Of a stretch of DNA of 64,000 nucleotides, positions 51,771 through 60,653 are shown piece after piece. The notes beneath the pieces were generated by a model that was not told the DNA's origin, ran no database searches, and was given only the letters and a program-made list of their open reading frames with translations. The stretch lies in assembly GCF_011742145.1 (NCBI RefSeq), contig NZ_JAAQQU010000104.1, forward strand, positions 391,938 through 455,937. The letters are read 5' to 3'. Source of the DNA: Flavobacterium sp. J49. Lineage in GTDB: Bacteria; Bacteroidota; Bacteroidia; Flavobacteriales; Flavobacteriaceae. A program made the translations under genes and the position numbers. Numbering within the stretch: the stretch's first letter is position 1; every line of letters starts with the position of its first letter.

Positions 51771-52415
51771 ATGTCTTTAATTGATAAAACCATCCTTTTT
51801 GTAAAGCAACAACTCGAGAATGCTGAAGGCGGTCACGATTGGTTTCACATAGAGCGCGTTTATAAGAATGCTTTATTGATTGCCCAAGAAGAAACTTGCG
51901 ATTTGACAGTGGTGAAACTCGGTGCCTTATTGCATGATATTGCCGATAGTAAATTCCACAACGGCGATGAAACTGTTGGTCCGAAAATCGCACGTGCTTT
52001 TTTGGAAAGCCAAAATGCGACAGAAGAAACCATCGTTCACGTCATCAATATCATCGAAAACATTTCTTTCAAAGGCGGGAATTTTGAAAAGAAGTTCAGT
52101 TCTAAAGAATTGCAAATTGTTCAGGATGCCGACCGATTAGACGCTATTGGTGCAATTGGCATAGCCAGATGTTTTAATTATGGCGGATTCAAAAACCGCG
52201 CACTTTACAATCCGGCCATTGCTCCCAAATTAAACATGAGTAAAGAGGAATATAAGAATTCAGACGCACCAACGTTGAATCATTTCTACGAAAAATTATT
52301 ATTGTTGAAAGACAAAATGAATACCGTAACCGGAAGAAAAATAGCCGAAGCGCGACACCAATACATGGAAAACTTCCTTTCGCAGTTTTATGCCGAATGG
52401 GAAGGAGAAAAATAG
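51771..52415 (+). CDS. HD-domain phosphohydrolase
   Basis: A 214-residue HD superfamily protein. HDWFHIERVYKNALLIA and LGALLHDIADSKF give the H...HD metal ligands, and VQDADRLDAIGAIGIARCF supplies the later Asp. Such stand-alone HD proteins (YedJ-like) hydrolyse nucleotides or other phosphoesters; the substrate is unknown. It is preceded by a terminator and followed by an inverted repeat that separates it from the converging hydratase. Confidence 0.92.
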   Translation: MSLIDKTILFVKQQLENAEGGHDWFHIERVYKNALLIAQEETCDLTVVKLGALLHDIADSKFHNGDETVGPKIARAFLESQNATEETIVHVINIIENISFKGGNFEKKFSSKELQIVQDADRLDAIGAIGIARCFNYGGFKNRALYNPAIAPKLNMSKEEYKNSDAPTLNHFYEKLLLLKDKMNTVTGRKIAEARHQYMENFLSQFYAEWEGEK

Positions 52416-52420
52416 TGGTC

Positions 52421-52458
52421 AGTGTTCAGCTTTTAGTAAGCAGTAAAAGCCGAACACT
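52421..52458. terminator. Inverted repeat between convergent genes
   Basis: AGTGTTCAGCTTTTA (52421-52435) pairs with TAAAAGCCGAACACT (52444-52458) at 14 of 15 bases, loop eight bases. It sits just beyond both stop codons. Fragments of the same GTGTTCAG / GGCAGT text occur at 13916, 31334 and 54852. Confidence 0.6.
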
Positions 52459-52462
52459 AAAA

Positions 52463-53245
52463 TTATTTTCCGGTAAATGAAGCCTTTCTCTTTTCTAAAA
52501 ACGCCGTAGTGCCTTCTTTAAAATCTTCGGTTCCGAAACATTTACCAAAGTTTCTGATTTCTACATCATAGCCATCAACATCGTGTTTGTAATTGGCATT
52601 AATCGCTTTGATTGCTTTGCCGATAGCATTTGGAGAATTGCGCATGATTTTGCCGGCTATACCTTTGGCAAATTCTAACAACTCAGTTTGAGGTACTACG
52701 TGATTGACTAAACCATACCCTTTGGCTGTTTCAGCGTCTATCATTCCGGCGGTCATAATCATTTCCATAGCGCGTCCTTTTCCAACCAATTGCGGCAAAC
52801 GTTGCGTTCCGCCATAACCGGGAATAACACCTAATGAAGTTTCGGGCAATCCCATTTTAGCATTATCCGAAGCGATTCGGAAATGACAAGCCATTGCCAA
52901 TTCTAAGCCACCACCAAGTGCAAAACCATTCACTGCCGCAATAACCGGTGTTTTCAATTTTTCTACAAAATCAAACAGTAATTCTTGTCCTTGAGCCGCT
53001 AATTGTGCACCTTCTTCAATAGAGAAACTGGCGAATTCAGAAATATCTGCACCGGCAACGAAAGCTTTTTCACCTTCACCGATAATAATAATGACTCTTA
53101 CTTCGGAATTGTTTTCCAAGCTTTCAAAAGCGTCGTGTAATTCCTGAATAGTCGCTTTGTTAAGTGCGTTTAATTTTGCCGGACGGTTGATGGTGATTTG
53201 TCCGATGCCGTTTTCAATAGCAATAAGTATGTTTTCGAAGTTCAT
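52463..53245 (-). CDS. Enoyl-CoA hydratase
   Basis: A 260-residue crotonase. KAFVAGADISEFA is the first oxyanion-hole segment, NGFALGGGLELAMACHF the second, with catalytic Glu in GGGLELA and the other in LPETSLGVIPGYGGTQRL. Both glutamates are present, so hydration of trans-2-enoyl-CoA is expected (3-hydroxyacyl-CoA product), in fatty acid or amino acid breakdown. It stands alone. Palindromic repeats occupy the gap to the histidine kinase. Confidence 0.93.
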   Translation of the reverse strand: MNFENILIAIENGIGQITINRPAKLNALNKATIQELHDAFESLENNSEVRVIIIIGEGEKAFVAGADISEFASFSIEEGAQLAAQGQELLFDFVEKLKTPVIAAVNGFALGGGLELAMACHFRIASDNAKMGLPETSLGVIPGYGGTQRLPQLVGKGRAMEMIMTAGMIDAETAKGYGLVNHVVPQTELLEFAKGIAGKIMRNSPNAIGKAIKAINANYKHDVDGYDVEIRNFGKCFGTEDFKEGTTAFLEKRKASFTGK

Positions 53246-53262
53246 AGTTTGATGTTTATTTT

Positions 53263-53376
53263 ACCGCAGATTTGCTGATTATTCTTTTGATATTTTCTTT
53301 GTTGTGTGCTATTTACTTAACACAAATTCGCCAATTATTTTTAACTATTTTATTTTAAAATCTGCGAATCTGCGGT
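53263..53376. repeat. Palindromic intergenic repeat family B, copy 1
   Basis: ACCGCAGATTTGCTGATT (53263-53280) and AATCTGCGAATCTGCGGT (53359-53376) are inverted repeats (16/18) around a 78-base AT-rich centre. The same right-hand 18-mer occurs at 55465-55482 exactly and at 63744-63761 with one change. Confidence 0.8.
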
Positions 53377-53382
53377 TATTTT

Positions 53383-54852
53383 TTATTTAACAATAGGAAG
53401 CGACACCATAAAAGTGGAGCCTTTTCCCGGTTCGGTTTCAAATGTAATAGTTCCTTTGTAATTCTCAATAATGTTTTTGATAATTCCCAATCCTAATCCC
53501 ATGCCGCTGGTTTTGGTGGTGAATTTGGGTTCAAAAATATGCTCGATATTTTCAGCAGCAATGCCAATCCCGTTGTCTTTGACCGAAATGATTACATTCT
53601 CTTCAATCTCTTTTACTGAAACCAAAATGTGTTTTTCTTCTTGGTCTTCCGGTATGGATTGAATGGCATTTTTGACCAAATTGGTGATGATCCTGATGAG
53701 TTGTGTTCTATCCATCACAGTAATAATCTCCTCCGAATTACTTTCAAATCGTATAAAATCTTCATTGAAAATATCGAGTGAAAATTCTACCACTTCTACC
53801 ACATTTAAGGTCTCATTTTGTTGCGCCGGCATCGAAGCAAAGTTGGAAAACGCCGAAGCCACTGAGCTCATCGTGTCAATTTGCTGAATCATGGTTTTGG
53901 AATAATCATTCAGTTTTTGCTTCAAATCGGGATCATTCGGGTCAAATTTTCGTTGGAAACTTTGCACGGTCAAACGCATTGGTGTTAACGGGTTTTTGAT
54001 TTCGTGCGCGACTTGTTTCGCCATTTCGCGCCAAGCTTGTTCACGCTCACTTTGGGCCAACCTACTCGCGCTTTCTTCCAGTTTATCTACCATTTGATTA
54101 TAGGCATTAATCAAGGAATTGATTTCTTTGCTGTTGGCTTCAATGACGATTTTCTCGTTCTTTTGGTTCAGACTGGTTTCGTTGATTTTATCCGAAATGG
54201 TTTTCAGCGATTTGGTAATATAACTCGCTAAGAAATACGCCAAAGCAAAAGCAATAACCAACATAAAGGAATACACCTGACTCAATCGCAACAGGAATTC
54301 CCGCAATTCGGTTTCGTAAAAACCATCGTCTTCCACATAAGGAATATTCAAAATACCGAGTGGTTTGAATTTGTCGTCTTTAATCTGGCTGTAAGAAGAA
54401 CGGTTTTTTACGCCGTCTATGTTTTTAATGTCTACATATCTTTTATCGACAGAAGACTGAACCAATTTCAGGATATAATTCGGAATCGGCGGCGCAACTT
54501 TGTCTACTGAAAAAGAAGATTTCGAAGATTTGACCAATTTTCCTTCGAGTGAATAAATATTGATTTCCAAATTGTGAATATCCGAAAGCTCGTGAATTTT
54601 GTCTTTAAAAATCAATTTTAAATTGTCGGGTGTCAGCGGATAAGTCGTGGTGGAAAGCACATAATTAATATGTTCTTTGATAGCAAATTCTTTTCGGTCT
54701 AAACGTTCTTGATGGTAATCTTTGGCTTCATTCTTAAACTGAATAATCGAAATGGAAGCCATCAAAATAGAGGCAATCAATATCAATATAATCATCGACA
54801 GGAAAATCCTGGTGCGAAGGGAAAGCATTGACATTTTGAAGCCGTTTAGCAT
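53383..54852 (-). CDS. Sensor histidine kinase
   Basis: A 489-residue kinase. Two membrane helices (about 14-35 and 190-210) enclose a ~150-residue periplasmic sensor. A HAMP-like linker follows (~215-265), then the DHp with HEIKNPLTPMRLTVQSF and the ATPase domain with NLVKNAIQSIP (N box), VKDNGIGIAAENI (G1) and TSGMGLGLGIIKNI (G2). No response regulator gene is adjacent, so the partner is elsewhere. The start could also be at Met7 or Met9; all precede the first helix. Confidence 0.92.
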   Translation of the reverse strand: MLNGFKMSMLSLRTRIFLSMIILILIASILMASISIIQFKNEAKDYHQERLDRKEFAIKEHINYVLSTTTYPLTPDNLKLIFKDKIHELSDIHNLEINIYSLEGKLVKSSKSSFSVDKVAPPIPNYILKLVQSSVDKRYVDIKNIDGVKNRSSYSQIKDDKFKPLGILNIPYVEDDGFYETELREFLLRLSQVYSFMLVIAFALAYFLASYITKSLKTISDKINETSLNQKNEKIVIEANSKEINSLINAYNQMVDKLEESASRLAQSEREQAWREMAKQVAHEIKNPLTPMRLTVQSFQRKFDPNDPDLKQKLNDYSKTMIQQIDTMSSVASAFSNFASMPAQQNETLNVVEVVEFSLDIFNEDFIRFESNSEEIITVMDRTQLIRIITNLVKNAIQSIPEDQEEKHILVSVKEIEENVIISVKDNGIGIAAENIEHIFEPKFTTKTSGMGLGLGIIKNIIENYKGTITFETEPGKGSTFMVSLPIVK

Positions 54853-54878
54853 AGTGTTCTGTGTTCAGTTGGCAGTAT

Positions 54879-55424
54879 TCAGCTTTTGTTTTTGGCCCGA
54901 ATCCTTTTATAAAATTTAAAGCCCAGCATGATTAACACCGAAAATAAAACGATACCGATCACACCGAAAATCCAGTTGAAAGCGTTCTTTAAAATTACTA
55001 AAAAAACTACGGCAAACAAGATAATCGTAGCGCCTTCATTCCACAATCGCATAAAGTTGGAGCTGTACTTAAATTCGTCGTTTTGCAACTGATTATATAT
55101 TTGATGGCATTTGAAATGATAGGCAAACAATAAAACCACGAAACCCAATTTCACTTGCATCCAAGGCATTTGCAACCATTCCGGCATTAAATGCAACAAC
55201 CACAACGCAAATATCGTTGCCAAAACCGCACTCGGCCAAGTGATGATGTACCACAAGCGATAAGTCATGATTTTGTATTGCTTTAGCAAAATCTCTTTCT
55301 CCGGCGAAGGCTTGTCGTTGGCTTCAATTTGGTATACAAACAAGCGAACAATATAAAACAAACCCGCAAACCAAGTGATGACAAAGATGAGGTGCAAAGA
55401 TTTTATGTAATTGTAGAGTTCCAT
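54879..55424 (-). CDS. hemJ: HemJ-type protoporphyrinogen IX oxidase
   Basis: A 181-residue membrane protein with four to five helices. The N-terminal YIKSLHLIFVITWFAGLFY (conserved His, Trp and Phe) and a later AYHFKCHQIYNQL match the HemJ/UPF0093 family. It oxidises protoporphyrinogen IX to protoporphyrin IX. The adjacent ferrochelatase, which uses the product, and the absence of hemG/hemY from this cluster support the assignment. Confidence 0.88.
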   Translation of the reverse strand: MELYNYIKSLHLIFVITWFAGLFYIVRLFVYQIEANDKPSPEKEILLKQYKIMTYRLWYIITWPSAVLATIFALWLLHLMPEWLQMPWMQVKLGFVVLLFAYHFKCHQIYNQLQNDEFKYSSNFMRLWNEGATIILFAVVFLVILKNAFNWIFGVIGIVLFSVLIMLGFKFYKRIRAKNKS

Positions 55425-55439
55425 TTACTTAATATATAA

Positions 55440-55482
55440 ACCTCAGATTCTCAAATTATATTTTAATCTGCGAATCTGCGGT
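55440..55482. repeat. Palindromic repeat family B, copy 2
   Basis: ACCTCAGATTCTCAAATT (55440-55457, degenerate left arm) and AATCTGCGAATCTGCGGT (55465-55482, exact right arm) between hemJ and hemH. Confidence 0.75.
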
Positions 55483-55494
55483 AATTTCTCGATT

Positions 55495-56508
55495 TTATTT
55501 ACTCCAATCCTTAACCCAATTCGCCACCACTTGACACCATTCGTCTTCATCGTTTAAACAAGGCACGGCAAAGAATTCTTCACCACCGTTTTCTTTAAAT
55601 TCTTCATTGGCGCGCATGGCAATTTCTTCCAAAGTTTCCAAGCAATCTGAAACGAACGCCGGTGTAACTACGGCTAATTTTTTAATGCCTTTAGCGGGCA
55701 TTTTATTGATTTCAACATCGGTGTAAGGCGTTAACCATTTGTCTCCGGCCAAACGCGATTGGAAGGTTTGACTGTATTTGCCTTCCGGAATGCCTAATAG
55801 TTCAACCACCTGTCTGGTCGTTTCATAACATTGGTGGCGATAACAAAATTCATGTGCCGGCGAAGCTGTTACACAACATTTATTGTCAATAGTACAATGA
55901 GATTTGGTCACATCGGTTTTGCGAATGTGACGTTTCGGAATTCCGTGATACGAAAACAATAAGTGATCGTATTCAAATCCTTCCAAATGTTTCTTAATGG
56001 AATGGGCCAAAGTTTTGATAAAGTCCGGTTTGTTGTAAAAAGCCGGCACTTTCGTGATGCTCATTTCCGGAAAATGTTTTTGCTGCAATTCATCGGCTAA
56101 AGCCCAAATTGTAGTGGTTGAAGCCATCGCATATTGTGGATACAAAGCCAACAACATGACTTCGGTCACGCCTTTGTCTTTTAATTCCTGTAAGCCTTTT
56201 TGCATGGTCATTGTACCGTAACGCATCGCTAAAGCCACCGGAACATCAACGAGTTTTTCGACTTTTTGGTGCATTTTTTTGGAGAAAACAATCAGTGGTG
56301 AACCTTCATCGGTCCAGATTTGGCTGTAAGCTTCAGCCGATTTTTTAGGTCGGGTTTGTAAAATAATTCCGCGCACTAAAAGTGCTCTCAATAAAAATGG
56401 GACGTCGATAACGTATTTGTCCATTAAAAATTCATCTAAATACGGCTTTACGTCTTTGGCAGTTGGACTTTCGGGCGAACCGAGATTGACTAATAATACT
56501 CCTTTCAT
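55495..56508 (-). CDS. hemH: Ferrochelatase
   Basis: A 337-residue ferrochelatase. VLLVNLGSPESPTAKDVKPYL is the N-terminus (in two pieces), LFSYHGIPKRHIRKTD contains the metal-binding His, and VVTPAFVSDCLETLEEI contains the acidic residue facing it. It inserts Fe2+ into protoporphyrin IX to give protohaem. It is upstream of hemJ in a - strand pair and follows the AraC regulator gene. Confidence 0.97.
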   Translation of the reverse strand: MKGVLLVNLGSPESPTAKDVKPYLDEFLMDKYVIDVPFLLRALLVRGIILQTRPKKSAEAYSQIWTDEGSPLIVFSKKMHQKVEKLVDVPVALAMRYGTMTMQKGLQELKDKGVTEVMLLALYPQYAMASTTTIWALADELQQKHFPEMSITKVPAFYNKPDFIKTLAHSIKKHLEGFEYDHLLFSYHGIPKRHIRKTDVTKSHCTIDNKCCVTASPAHEFCYRHQCYETTRQVVELLGIPEGKYSQTFQSRLAGDKWLTPYTDVEINKMPAKGIKKLAVVTPAFVSDCLETLEEIAMRANEEFKENGGEEFFAVPCLNDEDEWCQVVANWVKDWSK

Positions 56509-56608
56509 TTTGGCAATTTTAATTTGGTTAAAAGTAATGAAACTTCTTTTTTGGCTTAGTTTTAAATTTATTTTTTGTTAATGGTTTGATATACGAAATC
56601 AATAGCTT

Positions 56609-57481
56609 TTAGGTATTGGCATTCAAACTCATTAAATATTTTTTGGGCGTGGTGGCAAATTTCTTTTTGAAGGCGGCAATAAAATGACTTCCGGTGCTGT
56701 AGCCTATTTTTAAACCAACTTCATTTACATTGTACGAACCGGAATCCAACAACTGTCGCGCGTAATCCATTTTGTAATCGAATAGGAAGCCATAAACGGT
56801 ATCGCCGTAAATTTGCTTGAAACCCATTTTTAGTTTTTTCAAACTCAAACCCACTTGTTCCGAAAGTTCTTCCAATCCAGGAGGTTCGGCCATGTTGGCT
56901 ATCATGATTTCTTTGGCTTTTTTGATTTTCATTACATTGTCTTCGTCAATCAGGAATGGACATTGCTCAGCATTCGGGTCTTCATTTCGGTTGAAATACA
57001 AACTCAGTAATTCGTAACCCTTTCCTTTGTAATACAGGTTTTTGATAGACGGATTTAGCGAATAATGAAACATCTGACTCAAAACAATCGCCATTGACGG
57101 ACTGATATTCTCTTCTTTATAATATTTTTTGTCGTTGTTCTCCGGACTCAAGAACGGAATATGGTCGGATTGATTGGTAAACAAAGAATGGAACTTTTGG
57201 ATGGAAATGATGACCGAAATGACCCAAGAATTAGGAGCCAATTCTAAATCCAATGGCAGTTCTTTTTGCGGATTATAGAACAACAATGATTTTTCTTCTT
57301 TCAAGTCTAAAGCATAATTTCCCTGATTGAAGACAAATTTTGCTTTGCCTTTGATGCCAAAGTGAAATTGGATAAGCCCTTGACTGATGTGCCTTTTCAC
57401 ATGAAAATTGTCATTTCCGTCGTTTTGAAAACGAATTAAAGTAAAATCATTTTCAATTGTTATTATTTCTTGAGAACCCAT
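56609..57481 (-). CDS. AraC family transcriptional regulator
   Basis: A 290-residue regulator with an N-terminal beta-rich sensor (about 1-160) and a C-terminal double helix-turn-helix (about 190-285; LEELSEQVGLSLKKLKMGFKQ, VNEVGLKIGYSTGSHFIAAFKKKF in pieces). The frame is open to 57559, but the 26-residue extension is poorly conserved in character, so MGSQEI at 57481 is preferred; a -7-like CAAATTTA at 57575 leaves the longer form possible. Its position between hemH and hemA suggests control of haem genes. Confidence 0.88.
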   Translation of the reverse strand: MGSQEIITIENDFTLIRFQNDGNDNFHVKRHISQGLIQFHFGIKGKAKFVFNQGNYALDLKEEKSLLFYNPQKELPLDLELAPNSWVISVIISIQKFHSLFTNQSDHIPFLSPENNDKKYYKEENISPSMAIVLSQMFHYSLNPSIKNLYYKGKGYELLSLYFNRNEDPNAEQCPFLIDEDNVMKIKKAKEIMIANMAEPPGLEELSEQVGLSLKKLKMGFKQIYGDTVYGFLFDYKMDYARQLLDSGSYNVNEVGLKIGYSTGSHFIAAFKKKFATTPKKYLMSLNANT

Positions 57482-57574
57482 AGCGACATTTTTTCGTATA
57501 TGATTTCGAAAGCAAGTGAAATTCTTATTTAGAATGAATCTACATAAAGAAGTTGTCAAGACTTGATTTCATTG

Positions 57575-57658
57575 CAAATTTATGATAAATAACGCTAAAA
57601 AGATATTTAGCAATCAAAATATCTCACAGCGACACAAAAAGTCCCTACAGCGTTATTT
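57575..57658. promoter_or_regulatory. Divergent AraC-hemA control region with repeated 10-mer
   Basis: AAATAACGCT (57587-57596) is the exact inverse of AGCGTTATTT (57649-57658), so the same motif faces each gene in the same orientation. Inside lies a second inverted repeat, AGATATTT (57601-57608) with AAATATCT (57617-57624). A -7-like TAAATTTG (57582-57575, - strand) precedes the regulator. Confidence 0.6.
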
Positions 57659-57676
57659 TTATAAAATGGTTAGTAA

Positions 57677-57684
57677 TATTTTTG
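57677..57684 (+). promoter_or_regulatory. Candidate -7 element of the hemA operon
   Basis: TATTTTTG matches TAnnTTTG. The right-hand copy of the 10-mer ends 18 bases upstream, covering the -33 position. The transcript would start near 57688. Confidence 0.55.
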
Positions 57685-57709
57685 TTGAACTTTTTAAGGA
57701 AAGTAGTCT

Positions 57710-58969
57710 ATGGAAAATTTTAATATGTCGAAACATACCTCTTTTTACGCCGTTGGATTAAGTTATAAAAAAGCAGATGCTGAAATCAGAGGAAAGTTCA
57801 GTTTGGATGCCAAAGCCAAATCAACTTTGTTGATGCAAGCCGAAGCCGAAGGAATCGAAGCCTTAATCGTTACATCTACTTGTAACCGAACTGAAATATA
57901 CGGTTTTGCCAATCATCCTTACGAGTTAATCAAATTACTTTGTGAAAACAGCCAAGGTTCAGTTCCCGAATTTCAGGAAGTGGCCTACATCTATAAAAAC
58001 CAAGAAGCAATCAATCACATGTTCCGCGTTGGAACCGGTTTGGATAGCCAAATCTTAGGTGATTTCGAAATTATCAGCCAAATTAAATCTGCTTTTGTAG
58101 AAAGTAAATCAAATGGTTTGGTCAATGCTTTCTTGGAAAGACTGGTGAATTCTGTAATTCAAGCCAGTAAAAAAATCAAAACCGATACCGATATTTCTAC
58201 CGGAGCCACTTCGGTTTCTTTTGCCTCAGTACAATATATTATCAGAAACGTAGAAGATATTGCCAATAAAAATATCCTACTTTTCGGAACAGGAAAAATT
58301 GGCCGCAATACCTGCGAAAACTTGGTCAAGCATACCAAACACGAGCAAATTACTTTAATCAATCGTACCAAAGACAAAGCCGAAAGATTGGCTCAAAAAT
58401 TAGATTTAGTGGTTAAGGATTATGCCGATTTACAATTAGAACTGCAAAAAGCAGACGTAGTGATTGTCGCTACAGGCGCTCAAAACCCTACGATTGATAA
58501 AACGATATTGAATCTGAAAAAACCATTGTTGATTTTGGATTTATCCATCCCGAAAAATGTTCACGAAAACGTTCAGGAAATTGACGGTGTGACATTGATT
58601 CACCTAGACCATCTTTCTCAAATTACAGACGAAACGCTGGAAAACAGAAAACTACACATTCCGGCAGCCGAAGCGATTATTGAAGAAATCAAAGAAGAGT
58701 TTATGGCTTGGGCCAAAAACAGAAAGTTTGCTCCGACGATTCAAGCGTTAAAAGAAAAATTAAATTCTATCAAAGAAGGCGAATTGAATGTGCAACGCAA
58801 AAAATTATCCAATTTTGATGAAGAACAGGCCGAACTAATCAGCAACCGCATCATTCAAAAAATCACCAATCATTTTGTAAATCACTTGAAAGACGGCGAT
58901 TCTATGGACGAAGGCATCGAATGGATTGAAAAGGTATTTCAGTTGGATCAGGAAAAATCATTTTTTTAA
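57710..58969 (+). CDS. hemA: Glutamyl-tRNA reductase
   Basis: A 419-residue reductase, first committed enzyme of the C5 haem route. STCNRTEIYG carries the catalytic Cys58 (numbered from 57710); LFGTGKIGRNTCENL is the NADPH site, and FLERLVNSVIQASKKIKTDT the specificity region. It reduces glutamyl-tRNA to glutamate-1-semialdehyde; hemL is not in the window. A second in-frame Met (57725) is equally likely as start. It opens the + strand haem run under a shared control region with the AraC gene. Confidence 0.96.
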   Translation: MENFNMSKHTSFYAVGLSYKKADAEIRGKFSLDAKAKSTLLMQAEAEGIEALIVTSTCNRTEIYGFANHPYELIKLLCENSQGSVPEFQEVAYIYKNQEAINHMFRVGTGLDSQILGDFEIISQIKSAFVESKSNGLVNAFLERLVNSVIQASKKIKTDTDISTGATSVSFASVQYIIRNVEDIANKNILLFGTGKIGRNTCENLVKHTKHEQITLINRTKDKAERLAQKLDLVVKDYADLQLELQKADVVIVATGAQNPTIDKTILNLKKPLLILDLSIPKNVHENVQEIDGVTLIHLDHLSQITDETLENRKLHIPAAEAIIEEIKEEFMAWAKNRKFAPTIQALKEKLNSIKEGELNVQRKKLSNFDEEQAELISNRIIQKITNHFVNHLKDGDSMDEGIEWIEKVFQLDQEKSFF

Positions 58970-58970
58970 A

Positions 58971-58998
58971 ACTTTGCGTCTCTGAGACTTTGCGAGAA
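58971..58998. repeat. Short direct repeat between hemA and hemC
   Basis: ACTTTGCG occurs at 58971-58978 and 58987-58994 around GTCTCTGAGAC (a short palindrome, 58979-58989 with overlap). I recall similar CTTTGCG...GCGAGAAA text in other Bacteroidota intergenic regions. Confidence 0.5.
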
Positions 58999-59018
58999 AA
59001 ATAAAACCAACACACAAA

Positions 59019-59951
59019 GTGATAGAAAAAACAATCAGAATAGGAACTCGCGATAGCGAACTCGCACTTTGGCAAGCGCATACGGTTCAAAAAAAACTCA
59101 ACGATTTAGGCTATAAAACAGAAATTGTTGCGGTAAAATCTCAAGGTGATATTATCCTCGACAAACCTTTATACGAACTGGGAATTACCGGAATTTTCAC
59201 CAAAACTTTAGACATTGCTATGATTAATGGCGAAGTGGATATTGCGGTACATTCTATGAAAGATGTGCCAACGGCATTACCTATCGGCATTGTACAAGCA
59301 GCCGTTTTGGAAAGAGCGAATGTATTAGATATTTTAGTTCACAAAGGCAATCTTGATTTTCTGAACGGGAACGGAACTATAGCTACCGGAAGTTTACGCC
59401 GTCAGGCACAATGGCTGAATAAATACCCAAATCACACCGTTACTGATTTACGAGGAAATGTAAATACACGCATGCAAAAGTTGAAAGATAACGACTGGAG
59501 CGGAGCTGTCTTTGCCGCCGCAGGTTTGGAACGAATCAATTTAAAACCGGAAACTTTTATCAATTTAGATTGGATGATTCCGGCACCGGCGCAAGGCGCA
59601 ATGGTTGTGGTGGCGATGGGCAATGATAATTATACCATTGATGCGGTTTCACAATTGAATGACATTGAAACCGAAATTTGTACCTATATAGAAAGACAGT
59701 TTTTAAGAACGTTGGAAGGCGGTTGTACCGCGCCAATCGGTGCTTTAGCCAAATACAATCAGCACGATGATACGATAGAATTTCAGGGTTGTCTGCTTTC
59801 ACTTGACGGAAAACAAAAATTCGAAATCAAGAAAGCAGTTGATATTTCGGAGTGGAAAAAATTAGGCTTTCATTCAGCCCAAGAAATACTGGAAAATGGA
59901 GGAAGTGAATTGATGACTGAAATCAAAAAACAGCTTAAACCAAAAGTATAA
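59019..59951 (+). CDS. hemC: Hydroxymethylbilane synthase (porphobilinogen deaminase)
   Basis: A 310-residue deaminase. IRIGTRDSELALWQA is the N-terminus, HSMKDVPT the active-site Asp region, TGSLRRQAQW the substrate arginines, and LEGGCTAPIGA holds Cys236, which carries the dipyrromethane cofactor. It polymerises four porphobilinogens. The start is GTG at 59019. It is followed one base later by hemD. Confidence 0.97.
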   Translation: MIEKTIRIGTRDSELALWQAHTVQKKLNDLGYKTEIVAVKSQGDIILDKPLYELGITGIFTKTLDIAMINGEVDIAVHSMKDVPTALPIGIVQAAVLERANVLDILVHKGNLDFLNGNGTIATGSLRRQAQWLNKYPNHTVTDLRGNVNTRMQKLKDNDWSGAVFAAAGLERINLKPETFINLDWMIPAPAQGAMVVVAMGNDNYTIDAVSQLNDIETEICTYIERQFLRTLEGGCTAPIGALAKYNQHDDTIEFQGCLLSLDGKQKFEIKKAVDISEWKKLGFHSAQEILENGGSELMTEIKKQLKPKV

Positions 59952-59952
59952 A

Positions 59953-60624
59953 ATGGAAAATCAGATTCGCATATTATCAACCAAAAAGCTTTTAGAAAAC
60001 CAAAAGCAATTGTTGTTGAGTGCGAATTTCGCTGTCGAGGAAGCTGATTTTATCAATGTCGTGAATAAACATTTTGAAATTAAAAGAATCAACGATTTTC
60101 TGATTTTCACCAGTCAAAATGCAGTGGAAAGCGTTTTAGAAAATAAAAAGATAGCCGAAATAAAAACCCGAAAATGTTTTTGCGTAGGCGAAAAAACCAG
60201 AGCATTATTGGAACAAAATGGCTTTGAAGTCATTGTAAGTTCGGATTACGCTTCGGAATTGGCTTCGATTATTTGTAACCAATATTTTAAAAGCAGTTTT
60301 ACGTTCTTTTGCGGAAACTTGAGAAGAGACATTTTGCCTGATTCACTCACTTTGGCTGAAGTGGTTTTTGAAGAAGTTGAAGTTTATGAAACGGTTTTAA
60401 CGCCTCATAAAGCAAATGAAAATCTTAACGGGATTTTGTTTTTTAGTCCTTCAGGCGTACAAAGTTTTTTGAAAATGAATGTCCTTCAGGACGAAATTTG
60501 TTTTTGTATCGGCGGTACGACGGCAAAAAGTTTGAGAAGTATTACCAAGAAAGTTGTAATAGCCAATCAGCCAACAATTGAAAGTACCCTTATAAAAAGT
60601 ATAGAATTTTTTAATAAAATATAG
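59953..60624 (+). CDS. hemD: Uroporphyrinogen-III synthase
   Basis: A 223-residue protein of low conservation. DFLIFTSQNAVESVL (~48-62), CFCVGEKTRALLEQNGF and GILFFSPSGVQSFL match the two Rossmann-like halves of HemD. It closes and rearranges hydroxymethylbilane into uroporphyrinogen III. Identity rests on these motifs and on the position between hemC and hemE. Confidence 0.9.
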   Translation: MENQIRILSTKKLLENQKQLLLSANFAVEEADFINVVNKHFEIKRINDFLIFTSQNAVESVLENKKIAEIKTRKCFCVGEKTRALLEQNGFEVIVSSDYASELASIICNQYFKSSFTFFCGNLRRDILPDSLTLAEVVFEEVEVYETVLTPHKANENLNGILFFSPSGVQSFLKMNVLQDEICFCIGGTTAKSLRSITKKVVIANQPTIESTLIKSIEFFNKI

Positions 60625-60653
60625 TTAGCAAAGGCTAACCCAAAACCTAAAAT

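Noticed and set aside
58971..58998. Hairpin between hemA and hemC as a terminator
   Set aside because: The palindrome is short (five-base arms) with no T-run behind it, and hemC follows in the same pathway and orientation.
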